NCBI RefSeq assembly: GCF_000730425.1
Contig: NZ_CP008896.1
Span: 4,464,001-4,528,000, forward strand
Direction of reading: 5' to 3'
DNA: 64,000 nt
DNA from: Pseudomonas fluorescens
GTDB taxonomy: Bacteria; Pseudomonadota; Gammaproteobacteria; Pseudomonadales; Pseudomonadaceae
Part shown: piece after piece, positions 46,452-56,245 of the stretch
Layout: every line of letters begins with the position of its first letter
Position numbering within the stretch: position 1 is the first letter of the stretch
Translations under genes and position numbers: made by a program
Notes under the pieces: model-generated
Seen by the model: the letters and a program-made list of their open reading frames with translations, nothing else
What the model was told of the DNA's origin: nothing
The model's database searches: none

Positions 46452-48356
46452 ATGGCCACTCCCAGCGCTAGCTCTTATAACGCCGACGCCATCGAAGTCC
46501 TCTCGGGCCTCGACCCGGTGCGCAAACGCCCCGGCATGTACACCGACACCAGTCGGCCGAACCACCTTGCCCAGGAAGTCATCGACAACAGCGTCGACGA
46601 AGCCTTGGCCGGGCACGCCAAGTCGGTACAGGTCATTTTGCACGCCGACCATTCCCTGGAAGTGTCCGACGACGGGCGCGGCATGCCGGTGGACATCCAC
46701 CCCGAGGAGGGCGTGTCGGGTGTCGAGTTGATCCTCACCAAGCTGCACGCCGGCGGCAAGTTCTCCAACAAGAACTACCAATTTTCCGGTGGCTTGCACG
46801 GTGTGGGTATTTCCGTGGTCAACGCCTTGTCGACGCAGGTCCGGGTCAAGGTCAAGCGCGATGGCAACGAATACCAGATGACCTTTGCCGATGGCTACAA
46901 GTCCACCGAACTGGAAGTGGTCGGTACCGTCGGCAAGCGCAACACCGGGACCAGCGTGTACTTTGCGCCGGACCCGAAATACTTCGATTCCCCCAAGTTC
47001 TCCATCAGCCGCCTCAAGCACGTACTCAAGGCCAAGGCCGTACTGTGCCCGGGACTGCTGGTCAGTTTTGAAGACAAAGGCACTGGAGAGAAGGTCGAGT
47101 GGCACTACGAAGACGGCCTGCGCTCCTACCTGGAAGACTCGGTCAGCGACTTCGAGCGCCTGCCCGATGAGCCGTTCTGCGGCAGCCTGGCCGGAAACAA
47201 AGAAGCCGTGGACTGGGCCCTGCTGTGGTTGCCCGAGGGAGGCGACAGCGTCCAGGAAAGCTACGTCAACCTGATCCCCACCGCCCAGGGCGGGACTCAC
47301 GTCAACGGTCTGCGCCAGGGCTTGCTGGATGCCATGCGCGAATTCTGCGAATACCGCAGCCTGTTGCCGCGTGGGGTGAAGCTGGCGCCGGAAGACGTCT
47401 GGGAACGCATCGCCTTTGTGCTGTCGATGAAAATGCAGGAGCCGCAATTCTCCGGCCAGACCAAGGAGCGCCTGTCGTCCCGTGAAGCTGCGGCCTTTGT
47501 CTCGGGTGTGGTCAAGGATGCCTTCAGCCTGTGGCTCAACGAGCACCCGGAACTGGGCCTGGCCCTGGCAGAGCTGGCGATCAACAACGCCGGCCGTCGC
47601 CTCAAGGCCAGCAAAAAGGTCGAGCGCAAGCGCATCACCCAGGGCCCGGCATTGCCCGGCAAACTGGCCGATTGCGCCGGGCAAGACCCAATGCGCTCCG
47701 AACTGTTCCTGGTGGAAGGTGATTCCGCCGGTGGTTCGGCCAAGCAGGCACGGGACAAGGAATTCCAGGCGATCCTGCCGCTGCGCGGCAAGATCCTCAA
47801 TACCTGGGAGGTCGATGGCAGCGAAGTCCTGGCCAGCCAGGAAGTGCACAACATCGCCGTGGCCATTGGTGTTGATCCAGGCGCCGAGGACATGAGCCAG
47901 CTGCGCTACGGCAAGATCTGCATCCTCGCCGACGCCGACTCCGACGGCTTGCACATTGCTACTTTGCTTTGCGCACTGTTCGTCCAGCATTTCCGCCCGC
48001 TGGTGGATGCCGGCCACGTCTACGTGGCCATGCCGCCGCTGTACCGTATCGACCTGGGCAAAGAAATCTACTACGCCCTGGATGAAGCCGAGCGCGACGG
48101 GATTCTTGACCGCCTGGTGGCCGAGAAGAAGCGTGGCAAGCCACAGGTCACCCGATTCAAAGGCCTGGGTGAAATGAACCCGCCGCAACTGCGGGAAACC
48201 ACCATGGACCCGAACACCCGGCGCCTGGTGCAGTTGACCCTGGAAGACTACGCCGCCACCTCGGAAATGATGGACATGCTGCTGGCCAAGAAGCGCGCCG
48301 GCGACCGCAAGGCCTGGCTGGAATCCAAAGGCAACCTGGCCGAGGTATTGGGCTGA
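46452..48356 (+). CDS. parE: DNA topoisomerase IV subunit B
   Basis: ATPase subunit of topoisomerase IV, which decatenates daughter chromosomes. 634 residues. GHKL ATP-binding motifs: IDNSVDEALAG, VSDDGRGMPVD and GGLHGVGISVVNAL. TOPRIM domain: LFLVEGDSAGGSAKQARD and ADADSDGLHIATLL. GyrB would be about 800 residues, which supports ParE. Its stop overlaps the next start by one base (TGATG). Confidence 0.97.
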   Translation: MATPSASSYNADAIEVLSGLDPVRKRPGMYTDTSRPNHLAQEVIDNSVDEALAGHAKSVQVILHADHSLEVSDDGRGMPVDIHPEEGVSGVELILTKLHAGGKFSNKNYQFSGGLHGVGISVVNALSTQVRVKVKRDGNEYQMTFADGYKSTELEVVGTVGKRNTGTSVYFAPDPKYFDSPKFSISRLKHVLKAKAVLCPGLLVSFEDKGTGEKVEWHYEDGLRSYLEDSVSDFERLPDEPFCGSLAGNKEAVDWALLWLPEGGDSVQESYVNLIPTAQGGTHVNGLRQGLLDAMREFCEYRSLLPRGVKLAPEDVWERIAFVLSMKMQEPQFSGQTKERLSSREAAAFVSGVVKDAFSLWLNEHPELGLALAELAINNAGRRLKASKKVERKRITQGPALPGKLADCAGQDPMRSELFLVEGDSAGGSAKQARDKEFQAILPLRGKILNTWEVDGSEVLASQEVHNIAVAIGVDPGAEDMSQLRYGKICILADADSDGLHIATLLCALFVQHFRPLVDAGHVYVAMPPLYRIDLGKEIYYALDEAERDGILDRLVAEKKRGKPQVTRFKGLGEMNPPQLRETTMDPNTRRLVQLTLEDYAATSEMMDMLLAKKRAGDRKAWLESKGNLAEVLG

Positions 48357-49351
48357 TGCGCAGCGGTTTCGCCCTGGCGATACTGTTGGTGAGCGGGTTG
48401 GCAGCGACCCAGGTCGTTGCCCAGCCTGCGGTCGAGCTCAAGTTGCTGTCCGAACACCCGGTAGATGGCATGCGCGGTGGCAACCTGTCGGGCCTGGCCT
48501 TGTGTGGCAAGGAGTTGTGGACGGTCTCTGACCGTGACGATGACCAGATCTACCGCCTCGATACCCGTGCCGACACCTGGCAGGCCGAGACGGTAGCGAT
48601 CGAAGTCCCGCCGGTGCCCGAATCGGGCCTGCCATGGGGTTTGCGCGCGCGTACCACGGCGGCGGCGGTGATTCGTGGCGGTGACCTGGATTTTGAAGGC
48701 ATCAGCTGTGACGCCGCAGGCAATCGCTATATCGTCAGTGAAGCCCATGCGGCAGTGCTGCAGGTGCCGGTCAGCGGTGATCCAGAGTGGTTGAAGATTG
48801 CCCCCGGCATGGTTCGCGAGGCGCGGGCCAGTGGCCTGTTGCTGCACTTCAATGCCTTGTTTGAAGGGTTGGCGATCAACCCCGAGGGCAACCAGATCTG
48901 GCTGGCGGCCGAGCGTGAGCGGCGCGGGCTGATTTCGATCAGGCGTGGGCAAAGCGTTTGGGATTGTGACGGGCCGTGTGTCCTGCTGAGCGAAGCCGGC
49001 CAGGAAATGCAGCCGGCGCAGTTTCCGGGGGCCAAGGCGGTGTCCAAGGACTTTGCCGACCTGGCGTTGTTCAACGGCAAGCTGTTTACCCTGGAGCGCA
49101 ATGGGTTTCAGATTTGCCGGCGCGATAGCACCACGGCCAAGGTCGAGCTGTGCTGGTCGTACGCTGATGAAGCCCTGGTGCCGAATCGGCGTTACCCCCA
49201 AAGCTATGGCCTGGCGGAAGCCTTGCTGATTGACGCCGACGGCGCCTGGATTGGCATCGACAATAATTTCGGCGCCAGGGATGACGGTGAAAAGCGCCCG
49301 ATGGTCTATCGTTTTGCCGCCCCGGCCGGTGGCTGGAGCGCCCAGCCGTGA
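48356..49351 (+). CDS. Secreted phytase-like esterase/beta-propeller protein
   Basis: 331 residues with a Sec signal peptide (RSGFALAILLVSGLAATQVVAQ). The mature part belongs to the 'esterase-like activity of phytase' family (PF13449): GNLSGLALCGKELWTVSDRDDDQIYRL (positions about 40-65), GGDLDFEGISCD and YPQSYGLAEALLID. Four cysteines may form disulfides in the periplasm. It is translationally coupled to parE and to the next gene. Substrate unknown. Confidence 0.85.
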   Translation: MRSGFALAILLVSGLAATQVVAQPAVELKLLSEHPVDGMRGGNLSGLALCGKELWTVSDRDDDQIYRLDTRADTWQAETVAIEVPPVPESGLPWGLRARTTAAAVIRGGDLDFEGISCDAAGNRYIVSEAHAAVLQVPVSGDPEWLKIAPGMVREARASGLLLHFNALFEGLAINPEGNQIWLAAERERRGLISIRRGQSVWDCDGPCVLLSEAGQEMQPAQFPGAKAVSKDFADLALFNGKLFTLERNGFQICRRDSTTAKVELCWSYADEALVPNRRYPQSYGLAEALLIDADGAWIGIDNNFGARDDGEKRPMVYRFAAPAGGWSAQP

Positions 49352-49869
49352 GCACGCAACCGCCCGGCAAGCGCGCCGGACGCCTATTGATGTTCGTGGC
49401 GTGGGGCGCCGGGCTGTTCCTGGCCACGCGGTTTTTCGGGCAATGGGAAGCGCGTCAGGAAAACCCCAATGCCGTGGTCACCTCGCAGCAACATGCGGGT
49501 TATATAGAAGTGAAACTGGTCGGCAACGGCCAGGGGCATTTTGTCGCCACTGGCCAGATCAACGGCCAGCCGGTGGATTTCATGCTCGATACCGGCGCCA
49601 CCGACGTGGCGGTGCCGGCCGAGCTGGCTGAACGCCTGGGGCTCAAGCGCGGTTTGCCGGTGACCCTGAGCACCGCCAACGGCCGCAGCCAGGGCTATCG
49701 CACCCAGCTCGACCGCCTGCAACTGGGCGATATCGTCCTGCAGGACGTGCGCGCCCTGGTGGCGCCGGGCCTGGGTGGCGAACAAGTGCTGTTGGGCATG
49801 AGCGCATTGAAACAACTTGAATTTACCCAGCGTGGCGGCACCTTGCTGCTGCGCCAGACCAGACAATGA
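49348..49869 (+). CDS. Membrane-anchored retropepsin-like aspartic protease
   Basis: 173 residues. One N-terminal TM helix ([19 protein letters not shown]) then a periplasmic clan AA domain. Active-site motif [16 protein letters not shown] matches the D-T-G-A of retropepsins; [13 protein letters not shown] is the matching C-terminal hydrophobic motif. A single lobe means that it must dimerise to be active. Starts with GTG overlapping the previous stop (GTGA); parC follows 10 bases later. Such TIGR02281-type proteins are widespread but poorly characterised. Confidence 0.88.
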   Translation: MSTQPPGKRAGRLLMFVAWGAGLFLATRFFGQWEARQENPNAVVTSQQHAGYIEVKLVGNGQGHFVATGQINGQPVDFMLDTGATDVAVPAELAERLGLKRGLPVTLSTANGRSQGYRTQLDRLQLGDIVLQDVRALVAPGLGGEQVLLGMSALKQLEFTQRGGTLLLRQTRQ

Positions 49870-49879
49870 TGAGGCCCGC

Positions 49880-52144
49880 ATGAGTGACATCCTTGCAGAC
49901 AGCTTAGACGGCGTAGAGCGCCGGTCGCTGGCTGACTTCACCGAAAATGCCTACCTCAACTACTCCATGTACGTGATCATGGACCGCGCCCTGCCGCATA
50001 TCGGCGACGGCCTGAAACCGGTACAGCGGCGCATTATCTACGCCATGAGTGAGTTGGGCCTGGACGCAGACTCCAAGCACAAGAAGTCGGCGCGTACCGT
50101 TGGTGACGTGCTCGGCAAGTTCCACCCCCACGGCGACTCGGCGTGCTACGAAGCCATGGTGCTGATGGCCCAGCCATTCAGCTACCGCTACACCCTCGTC
50201 GATGGCCAGGGCAACTGGGGGGCGCCGGATGATCCCAAGTCGTTCGCCGCCATGCGTTACACCGAAGCGCGGCTGTCGCGGTATTCCGAAGTGCTGCTCA
50301 GCGAGCTGGGCCAGGGCACCGCCGATTGGGGCCCGAACTTCGACGGCACCCTCGACGAGCCGCTGGTCTTGCCGGCGCGCCTGCCGAATATCCTGCTCAA
50401 CGGCACCACCGGCATTGCCGTGGGCATGGCCACCGACGTGCCGCCGCACAACCTGCGCGAAGTTGCCACGGCCTGCGTGCGCCTGCTCGATGAGCCCAAG
50501 GCTACGGTCGAGCAGCTGTGTGAGCATATCCAGGGCCCGGATTACCCGACCGAAGCGGAAATCATCACGCCACGTGCCGACCTGCTGAAAATGTACGAGA
50601 CCGGCAAGGGCTCGGTGCGCATGCGTGCGGTGTACCACGTCGAAGATGGCGACATCATTGTCACCGCCTTGCCGCACCAGGTCTCCGGCGCCAAGGTGCT
50701 GGAACAGATTGCCGCGCTGATGCAGGCCAAACCGTCGAAGTTGCCGCAAGTGGCTGACCTGCGTGACGAGTCCGACCACGAAAATCCCTGCCGTATCGTG
50801 ATCATCCCGACCAACAGCCGGGTCGATCACGAAGTGCTGATGCAACATCTGTTCGCCAGCACGGACCTGGAGTCCAGCTACCGGGTCAACGTCAACATCA
50901 TCGGCCTGGACGGCAAGCCGCAGCTGAAAAACCTGCGCAACCTGCTGGTGGAGTGGCTGGAGTTCCGGGTGCAGACTGTGCGCCGCCGCCTGCAATTCCG
51001 CCTGGACAAGGTCGAGCGTCGCCTGCACCTGTTGGACGGCTTGTTGATTGCCTACCTCAACCTGGATGAAGTGATCCACATCATCCGCACCGCCGAGCAC
51101 CCGAAAGCCGAGTTGATCGCGCGTTTCGAGCTGAGCGAGATCCAGGCCGACTACATCCTCGATACCCGCCTGCGCCAGTTGGCGCGTCTGGAAGAGATGA
51201 AGTTGCGCGACGAGCAGGATGCGTTGCTCAAGGAACAAGCCAAGCTGCAAGCGCTGCTGGGCAGCGAGGCCAAGCTCAAGAAGCTGGTGCGCAGCGAACT
51301 GATCAAAGATGCAGAAACCTATGGCGATGATCGCCGTTCGCCGATTGTCGAGCGTGCCGAAGCCAAGGCCCTTACCGAAACCGAGTTGTTGCCCAACGAG
51401 AAAATTACCGTCGTTCTGTCGGAAAAGGGTTGGGTTCGTTCCGCCAAGGGGCATGATATTGACGCCACCGGCTTGTCGTACAAGGCTGGCGATGGGTTCA
51501 AGACCTCTGCGGCCGGGCGCTCCAACCAGTTTGCGGTGTTTATCGACTCCACCGGACGCAGTTATTCGGTGCCGGCTCATACCTTGCCGTCTGCACGAGG
51601 CCAGGGCGAACCGTTGACCGGGCGCCTGACGCCGCCACCAGGGGCAAATTTTGAATGTGTGCTGTTGCCTGATGATGACTCGCTGTATGTCATCGCCTCC
51701 GACGCCGGCTACGGCTTCGTGGTCAAGGGCGAGGACTTGCAGGCCAAGAACAAGGCGGGCAAGGCCCTGTTGAGCCTGCCCAACAACGCCAAGGTGATCC
51801 TGCCGCGTCCGGTCGAGGACCGCGAAAGCAATTGGCTGGCATCGGTGACCACCGAAGGGCGCTTGCTGGTGTTCAAGATCAGCGACCTGCCGCAGCTGGG
51901 CAAGGGCAAGGGCAACAAGATCATTGGGATTCCAGGGGAGCGGGTGGCCAGTCGCGAAGAGTATGTGACCGACATCGCGGTGATCCCGGAAGGTTCGACC
52001 CTGGTGCTCCAGGCCGGTAAACGGACGCTGTCCCTGCGTCCCGACGACCTTGAGCACTACAAGGGCGAGCGTGGGCGCCGAGGGAATAAGCTGCCCCGTG
52101 GTTTCCAGCGGGTGGATGCATTGTTGGTCGAAACACCTGCTTAA
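49880..52144 (+). CDS. parC: DNA topoisomerase IV subunit A
   Basis: DNA-cleaving subunit of topoisomerase IV. 754 residues. [20 protein letters not shown] and [13 protein letters not shown] mark the quinolone-resistance region, with the wild-type Ser at residue 87; the catalytic Tyr is residue 127 in [10 protein letters not shown]. The C-terminal beta-pinwheel is present ([17 protein letters not shown]). Start at [11 protein letters not shown]; the frame runs further upstream inside the protease gene and is rejected there. A hairpin follows. Confidence 0.97.
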   Translation: MSDILADSLDGVERRSLADFTENAYLNYSMYVIMDRALPHIGDGLKPVQRRIIYAMSELGLDADSKHKKSARTVGDVLGKFHPHGDSACYEAMVLMAQPFSYRYTLVDGQGNWGAPDDPKSFAAMRYTEARLSRYSEVLLSELGQGTADWGPNFDGTLDEPLVLPARLPNILLNGTTGIAVGMATDVPPHNLREVATACVRLLDEPKATVEQLCEHIQGPDYPTEAEIITPRADLLKMYETGKGSVRMRAVYHVEDGDIIVTALPHQVSGAKVLEQIAALMQAKPSKLPQVADLRDESDHENPCRIVIIPTNSRVDHEVLMQHLFASTDLESSYRVNVNIIGLDGKPQLKNLRNLLVEWLEFRVQTVRRRLQFRLDKVERRLHLLDGLLIAYLNLDEVIHIIRTAEHPKAELIARFELSEIQADYILDTRLRQLARLEEMKLRDEQDALLKEQAKLQALLGSEAKLKKLVRSELIKDAETYGDDRRSPIVERAEAKALTETELLPNEKITVVLSEKGWVRSAKGHDIDATGLSYKAGDGFKTSAAGRSNQFAVFIDSTGRSYSVPAHTLPSARGQGEPLTGRLTPPPGANFECVLLPDDDSLYVIASDAGYGFVVKGEDLQAKNKAGKALLSLPNNAKVILPRPVEDRESNWLASVTTEGRLLVFKISDLPQLGKGKGNKIIGIPGERVASREEYVTDIAVIPEGSTLVLQAGKRTLSLRPDDLEHYKGERGRRGNKLPRGFQRVDALLVETPA

Positions 52145-52159
52145 AGCGATGTAGAGCAC

Positions 52160-52187
52160 CCGATCTACGATTTAACCCGTAGATCGG
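52160..52187 (+). terminator. Hairpin downstream of parC
   Basis: CCGATCTACG and CGTAGATCGG form a ten-base-pair stem with an eight-base loop, 15 bases after the parC stop. No T tract follows (CGCTTTCGCG), so termination is uncertain. Confidence 0.5.
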
Positions 52188-52320
52188 CGCTTTCGCGCTG
52201 GAGTCATGGCGCATATTCACGGATGATATGGCCTTTCCAGCGCCGGCGTGGCTGAGCGCGTATAGGTTATTTTTAGTATTACATTGTGGTTTGCCTTGTG
52301 GCAGCCACCTGGATGGGATG

Positions 52321-53028
52321 ATGACTGCTCCACGCCTTCCTTTATTTTTGATGCTCGCTGGCCTTTTGGGGTTGGCGGGTTGCACCACGCATCAACCGGT
52401 GTCGCTGTACCAGTTGGACAGCGGAAGTCCGGCCCAGCCTGCGCAAAGTGCTGGTATGGCGGTGTTGCTCGGGCCGGTCGTGGTTGCCGATTATCTGCAG
52501 CGTGAGACCCTGCTGCAGCGCCAGGACGATGGCAGCCTGCAAGGCTCCATCGACGGCCGTTGGGCCGGTAGCCTGTCGTCGGATATCAATCAATTGATGT
52601 TGCGCCAGGTAGCTGGCCACCTGGACAGCCAACGTGTAGTGCTGTCGCCGGCGCCCACCAGCTTTGCACCGGATGTGCAGGTGTTGCTGACCATCACGCG
52701 CCTGGACTCCGGGGCTACGCAGCCGGCCATCCTTGATGCGCAATGGCGCCTGATCGACCGCCGCGGCCAGGTGCGGGACAACCGCATCGTGCATCTGCAG
52801 GAGCAGCATGCGGGCAGTACTGCTTCCCAGGTCCAGGCCCAGGGTGTGTTGTTGCAGCGTCTGGCCGAACAGCTGTCGGTTGCTCTCAAGCCGTTGGCCA
52901 ACCAGCCACCGATTGCCGAAGCCCCGCGCAAGCAGGCCCCGGCGCCTGCCAAGCCGGCAGCACCGGAAAAGCCGAAGATCCCGATGGCTTCGCCGATTCG
53001 CACGGACATGGAGGTGTATCGCTTCTGA
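52321..53028 (+). CDS. PqiC-type ABC transport auxiliary lipoprotein
   Basis: 235 residues. Signal peptide with lipobox LAGC; outer-membrane lipoprotein expected. The PF03886-type domain shows YQLDSGSPAQPAQ, GPVVVADYLQR, GRWAGSLSSDINQLML and VLLTITRLDSG. PqiC proteins link MCE proteins such as PqiB to the outer membrane for lipid transport, but no MCE or ABC genes lie nearby, so this is an orphan. The Pro/Ala/Lys-rich tail before MEVYRF is unusual. Start at the second of two adjacent ATGs; the previous 176 bases hold only the parC hairpin. Confidence 0.8.
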   Translation: MTAPRLPLFLMLAGLLGLAGCTTHQPVSLYQLDSGSPAQPAQSAGMAVLLGPVVVADYLQRETLLQRQDDGSLQGSIDGRWAGSLSSDINQLMLRQVAGHLDSQRVVLSPAPTSFAPDVQVLLTITRLDSGATQPAILDAQWRLIDRRGQVRDNRIVHLQEQHAGSTASQVQAQGVLLQRLAEQLSVALKPLANQPPIAEAPRKQAPAPAKPAAPEKPKIPMASPIRTDMEVYRF

Positions 53029-53046
53029 TCAAAGTTGCAGACAAAC

Positions 53047-53076
53047 AAAGGCCCGCTGAGTAAGCGGGCCTTTTTT
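53047..53076 (+). terminator. Rho-independent terminator after the PqiC-type gene
   Basis: AAAGGCCCGCTGAGTAAGCGGGCCTTTTTT: eight-base-pair GC stem, six-base loop and T run. The A run on the left makes it usable in both directions. Confidence 0.93.
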
Positions 53077-53111
53077 GTGTGTCCGTGATTTAAGCCACGA
53101 TGAAGATCAAC

Positions 53112-53201
53112 TGTGGGAGCGGGCTTGCCCGCGATGACGGTGTGCCAGTCCATACATGTGGTGGCTGATCCACCGCGATCGCGAGCAAGCTCGCTCCCAC
53201 A
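53112..53201. repeat. REPIN (GTGGGAGCGGGCTTGC type)
   Basis: TGTGGGAGCGGGCTTGCCCG at the left and the inverse GCGAGCAAGCTCGCTCCCAC at the right, with point differences between arms. It lies between the PqiC-type gene and the convergent AhpA-type gene. Confidence 0.9.
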
Positions 53202-53234
53202 CAAACCGCACCTACATTGGCTGCGCGGTGTGCT

Positions 53235-54767
53235 TTAGGGTTTGTTCCGAGTCTCATGCATCCGCGCCAGCTGGCGTTCGAGCATCGACGGATAAGGCTC
53301 CATCAACCGCTCTACACAGCACGCGCCTTCCGGGCTGGCAATCGGGCGAATGCGTGCGCGTTGGCGAATCAGCGTGTCGTCGCTGATCTTGCGCTCCACC
53401 AGCAGCAGGTTGCGGCTGTGTTGCGACAAGGCCAGGGCATCCTGGGCGTTTTCGGTGAGCAGCAGATCGATCTGGCTCATGCCATACAGATCGTCGCCCA
53501 ATGTCAGGCCCAGTTGCAGCTGCAGGGTGATGCCGCTATCAGCGACTTCGATCTGCAATGCATGGCCCAAGGCGCGCAGCAACTCACCGCAGCAGATGGC
53601 ATTGGTCAGGTAATCTTCGCCGCTGTCTTCGCTGTGGAACAGCATCAACGTGCTGCCATCGTTCAGAGTGTGCAGCTCGCTTTGGTATAGCGAGGCCGCC
53701 TGGTCGAGGCAGTCGCGATAGCGCTCCAGCAGTTCGGTCAGGCGTGCGCGGGGCAGGCGGCGCAGCTGTTCCTGGGCGCCCAGTTGCACGGCCAGCACCG
53801 CGCTGTGTTGTGGCTGGCTGTTGTGTACGGCCGCAGGCTTGGGCACGGCTACCTGGCTGGGGGCCGAATCGTCGCGCAAGTCGGCAAATGGATCTTCATC
53901 CTCCAGATCGTCCTCGTCTGCCTTGATTGCCGTGCGCGGGGCCGGCTTGAGGCCGGCGACCGGGGCCGACTCGTCGAAGCGCGGATCGCGCAGGTTGCGT
54001 ACCTCGAACTCGGGTTCGTCGTCGTAATCGGCGTCATCCAGCGCCGGTTCAGGCTCGACGTGCTTCACGGCGGGCTCCGGGGCAAAACTGGTGTGCAACT
54101 GGCGGGCAAGGTCGCCGATCTCATCCTGGCGGTCGGTGGCCGGGGTGTGCTCGTCGATGTCGCGCAGCCAGATACGCAGTTGCATCAGGGGCGTGGAGAT
54201 ATGCCGGCCCAGACGCAGGCTCAAGGCGAGGGCCAAGGCCAGCAGGATCGCACTGAGGATGCCCATGCTTTGCAGGCTGATGGTCATTGGCTGCTGGAAC
54301 TGTTGCATGTCCAGGCTGATGCGCAACTGGCCGGCTTTTACATCCTGAAACGTGATATTGCTCTGGTACAGGCCTTCGGCCTCACCCAGCAGGCCGTTTT
54401 TCGGGCGCTGCCCGGCTTCGGCCATGATCCGGTTGTCCACGCTGTAGATGGCGGCGTGGGCCACCAGCGGGTTCTTGGTCAGGTTGTTGAGCAGCACGTT
54501 GAGGCTGAGGATGTCATTGGACACCAACAGCTCGGTCGCCGAGGTGGCGGTCTGGGTCGTCAAGCTCTCGCCCAGGGCGTCGGCTTGCTCGTGCATGGCC
54601 TGTTTGAACTGCAAACCCATCACGCAGGCATAGATCACCAGGGCCAGGGCGACCAGGATCACGTTATGGCTGGCAATGCGTAATGCAATCGGTACACGGC
54701 GGTGGCGCAGTGCCCGGAAGATCAGCAGGAAGAAGTTATCGGTTTTTACTGGCGTGGGCCGGTTCAC
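53235..54767 (-). CDS. AhpA/YtjB-type inner-membrane protein with cyclase-like C-terminal domain
   Basis: 510 residues. An N-terminal membrane helix (ASHNVILVALALVIYACVMG), a periplasmic domain of about 110 residues (LLVSNDILSLNVLLNNLTKN) and a second helix (ILSAILLALALALSLRLG) run into a HAMP-like piece (LRLGRHISTPLMQLR). An acidic linker of about 130 residues follows. The C-terminal third resembles a class III nucleotidyl cyclase fold with degenerate motifs (NDGSTLMLFHS, LGLTLGDDLYG), so it may be a non-catalytic sensor. Divergent from serB, as E. coli ytjB is. Start taken as GTG (VNRPTPVK); an ATG 21 codons upstream is possible. Confidence 0.75.
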   Translation of the reverse strand: MNRPTPVKTDNFFLLIFRALRHRRVPIALRIASHNVILVALALVIYACVMGLQFKQAMHEQADALGESLTTQTATSATELLVSNDILSLNVLLNNLTKNPLVAHAAIYSVDNRIMAEAGQRPKNGLLGEAEGLYQSNITFQDVKAGQLRISLDMQQFQQPMTISLQSMGILSAILLALALALSLRLGRHISTPLMQLRIWLRDIDEHTPATDRQDEIGDLARQLHTSFAPEPAVKHVEPEPALDDADYDDEPEFEVRNLRDPRFDESAPVAGLKPAPRTAIKADEDDLEDEDPFADLRDDSAPSQVAVPKPAAVHNSQPQHSAVLAVQLGAQEQLRRLPRARLTELLERYRDCLDQAASLYQSELHTLNDGSTLMLFHSEDSGEDYLTNAICCGELLRALGHALQIEVADSGITLQLQLGLTLGDDLYGMSQIDLLLTENAQDALALSQHSRNLLLVERKISDDTLIRQRARIRPIASPEGACCVERLMEPYPSMLERQLARMHETRNKP

Positions 54768-54900
54768 TTGCGCTCGGCTCTTGGTCCGTGAAGTTGACGC
54801 GCAGTATAGCGACAGGCCCAAGGCCGGCAAAGCGCTGGCTGTGCCCGATGGTCACTGAAAGTGGGTAGAATGCGGTTTTTTTCCAGCTCGGGGGTGCGCT

Positions 54901-56112
54901 TTGCGCGAAATTGTCCTGATTAACATCACCGGTGAGGACCGTCCGGGTCTTACCGCAGCCATTACCGGTGTTCTGGCCCAGGGTGGTGTGAGCATTCTCG
55001 ACATCGGCCAGGCCGTGATCCACGACACCCTGTCGTTTGGCATCCTGGTAGAGATTCCGAGCACCGAGCAGGCCTCGTCTGTGCTCAAGGACATCCTGTT
55101 TACGGCCTATAAGTTGGATCAGCAGGTGCGCTTCACCCCGGTCTCCGAAGAGGATTACCAGCACTGGGTGACCGGCCAAGGCAAGAAGCGCCATATCGTC
55201 ACGCTGTTGACGCGCAAAGTGACGGCTGAACAACTGCAGCGGGTCAGTTCGATCACCGCTCAATATGGCTTGAACATCGACCATATCGACCGTCTGTCGG
55301 GTCGTATGCCGCTGGACACTCCCGCTGACCAGGGCAAGGGCTGTATCGAGTTCTCGGTGCGCGGCGAACCGGCGGATCCGCAGGCTTTGCGCGCCGAGTT
55401 CCTCAGCGTGGCCCAGGAGCTGAACGTGGATATCGCCTTCCAGGAAGACTCGCTGTTTCGCCGCAATCGCCGTCTGGCGGTATTCGACATGGACTCGACG
55501 CTGATCGAAGCCGAAGTCATCGACGAGTTGGCCAAGGCCGCCGGAGTGGGCGAGCAAGTGTCCGAGATCACTGAACGCGCGATGGCGGGCGAGTTGGACT
55601 TTCGCGCCAGCTTCAAGGAACGCCTGGCGCTGCTCAAGGGCCTGGACGTCAATGTGCTGGACTCCATCGGCGCCTCCCTGCGCTTGACCGAAGGCGCTGA
55701 AACCCTGTTTGCCGAACTCAAGCGCCTGGGCTACAAGACCGCGATCCTGTCGGGTGGCTTTACCTACTTCGCCAAGCAATTGCAGGCCAAGCTGGGCATC
55801 GACTATGTGTTCGCCAACGAGTTGGAAGTGGTGGACGGCAAGGTGACGGGCGTGGCGGTGGAGCCGATTGTCGACGCGCAACGCAAAGCCGACCTGCTGC
55901 GGGAACTGGCACACAAGGAAGGTTTGCGCCTGGAGCAGACGATTGCGGTCGGCGATGGCGCCAATGACCTGCCGATGTTGGCAATCGCCGGTTTGGGCGT
56001 GGCATTCCGTGCCAAGCCACTGGTCAAGCAATCGGCCAAGCAGGCGATTTCGACGCTGGGGCTGGACGGTGTGCTGTATCTGTTGGGCTTTCGCGACCGC
56101 GACGGCCAATAA
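54901..56112 (+). CDS. serB: Phosphoserine phosphatase
   Basis: Last step of serine synthesis. 403 residues: two N-terminal ACT-like domains (VLINITGEDRPGLTAAITGV; then ITAQYGLNIDHIDRLSG), then a HAD phosphatase. HAD motifs: VFDMDSTLIEAEVIDE (nucleophile Asp), AILSGGFTYFAKQ and AVGDGANDLPML. TTG start, as no ATG precedes the conserved N-terminus. Divergent from the AhpA-type gene. It ends at a REPIN. Confidence 0.96.
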   Translation: MREIVLINITGEDRPGLTAAITGVLAQGGVSILDIGQAVIHDTLSFGILVEIPSTEQASSVLKDILFTAYKLDQQVRFTPVSEEDYQHWVTGQGKKRHIVTLLTRKVTAEQLQRVSSITAQYGLNIDHIDRLSGRMPLDTPADQGKGCIEFSVRGEPADPQALRAEFLSVAQELNVDIAFQEDSLFRRNRRLAVFDMDSTLIEAEVIDELAKAAGVGEQVSEITERAMAGELDFRASFKERLALLKGLDVNVLDSIGASLRLTEGAETLFAELKRLGYKTAILSGGFTYFAKQLQAKLGIDYVFANELEVVDGKVTGVAVEPIVDAQRKADLLRELAHKEGLRLEQTIAVGDGANDLPMLAIAGLGVAFRAKPLVKQSAKQAISTLGLDGVLYLLGFRDRDGQ

Positions 56113-56133
56113 CGACAGAAACGCGGTCAAAAA

Positions 56134-56223
56134 TGTGGGAGCGGGCTTGTTCGCGAAGGCGGTGTGTCAGTCAACTAAGGTGTCTGCTGTCACACCGCCT
56201 TCGCGAGCAAGCCCGCTCCCACA
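56134..56223. repeat. REPIN (GTGGGAGCGGGCTTGT type)
   Basis: TGTGGGAGCGGGCTTGTTCG and inverse CGAGCAAGCCCGCTCCCACA, with stem extension CGCGAAGGCGGTGTG. It lies between convergent serB and psd. Confidence 0.92.
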
Positions 56224-56245
56224 TTTGATTTTCGCTGTATTCGGA

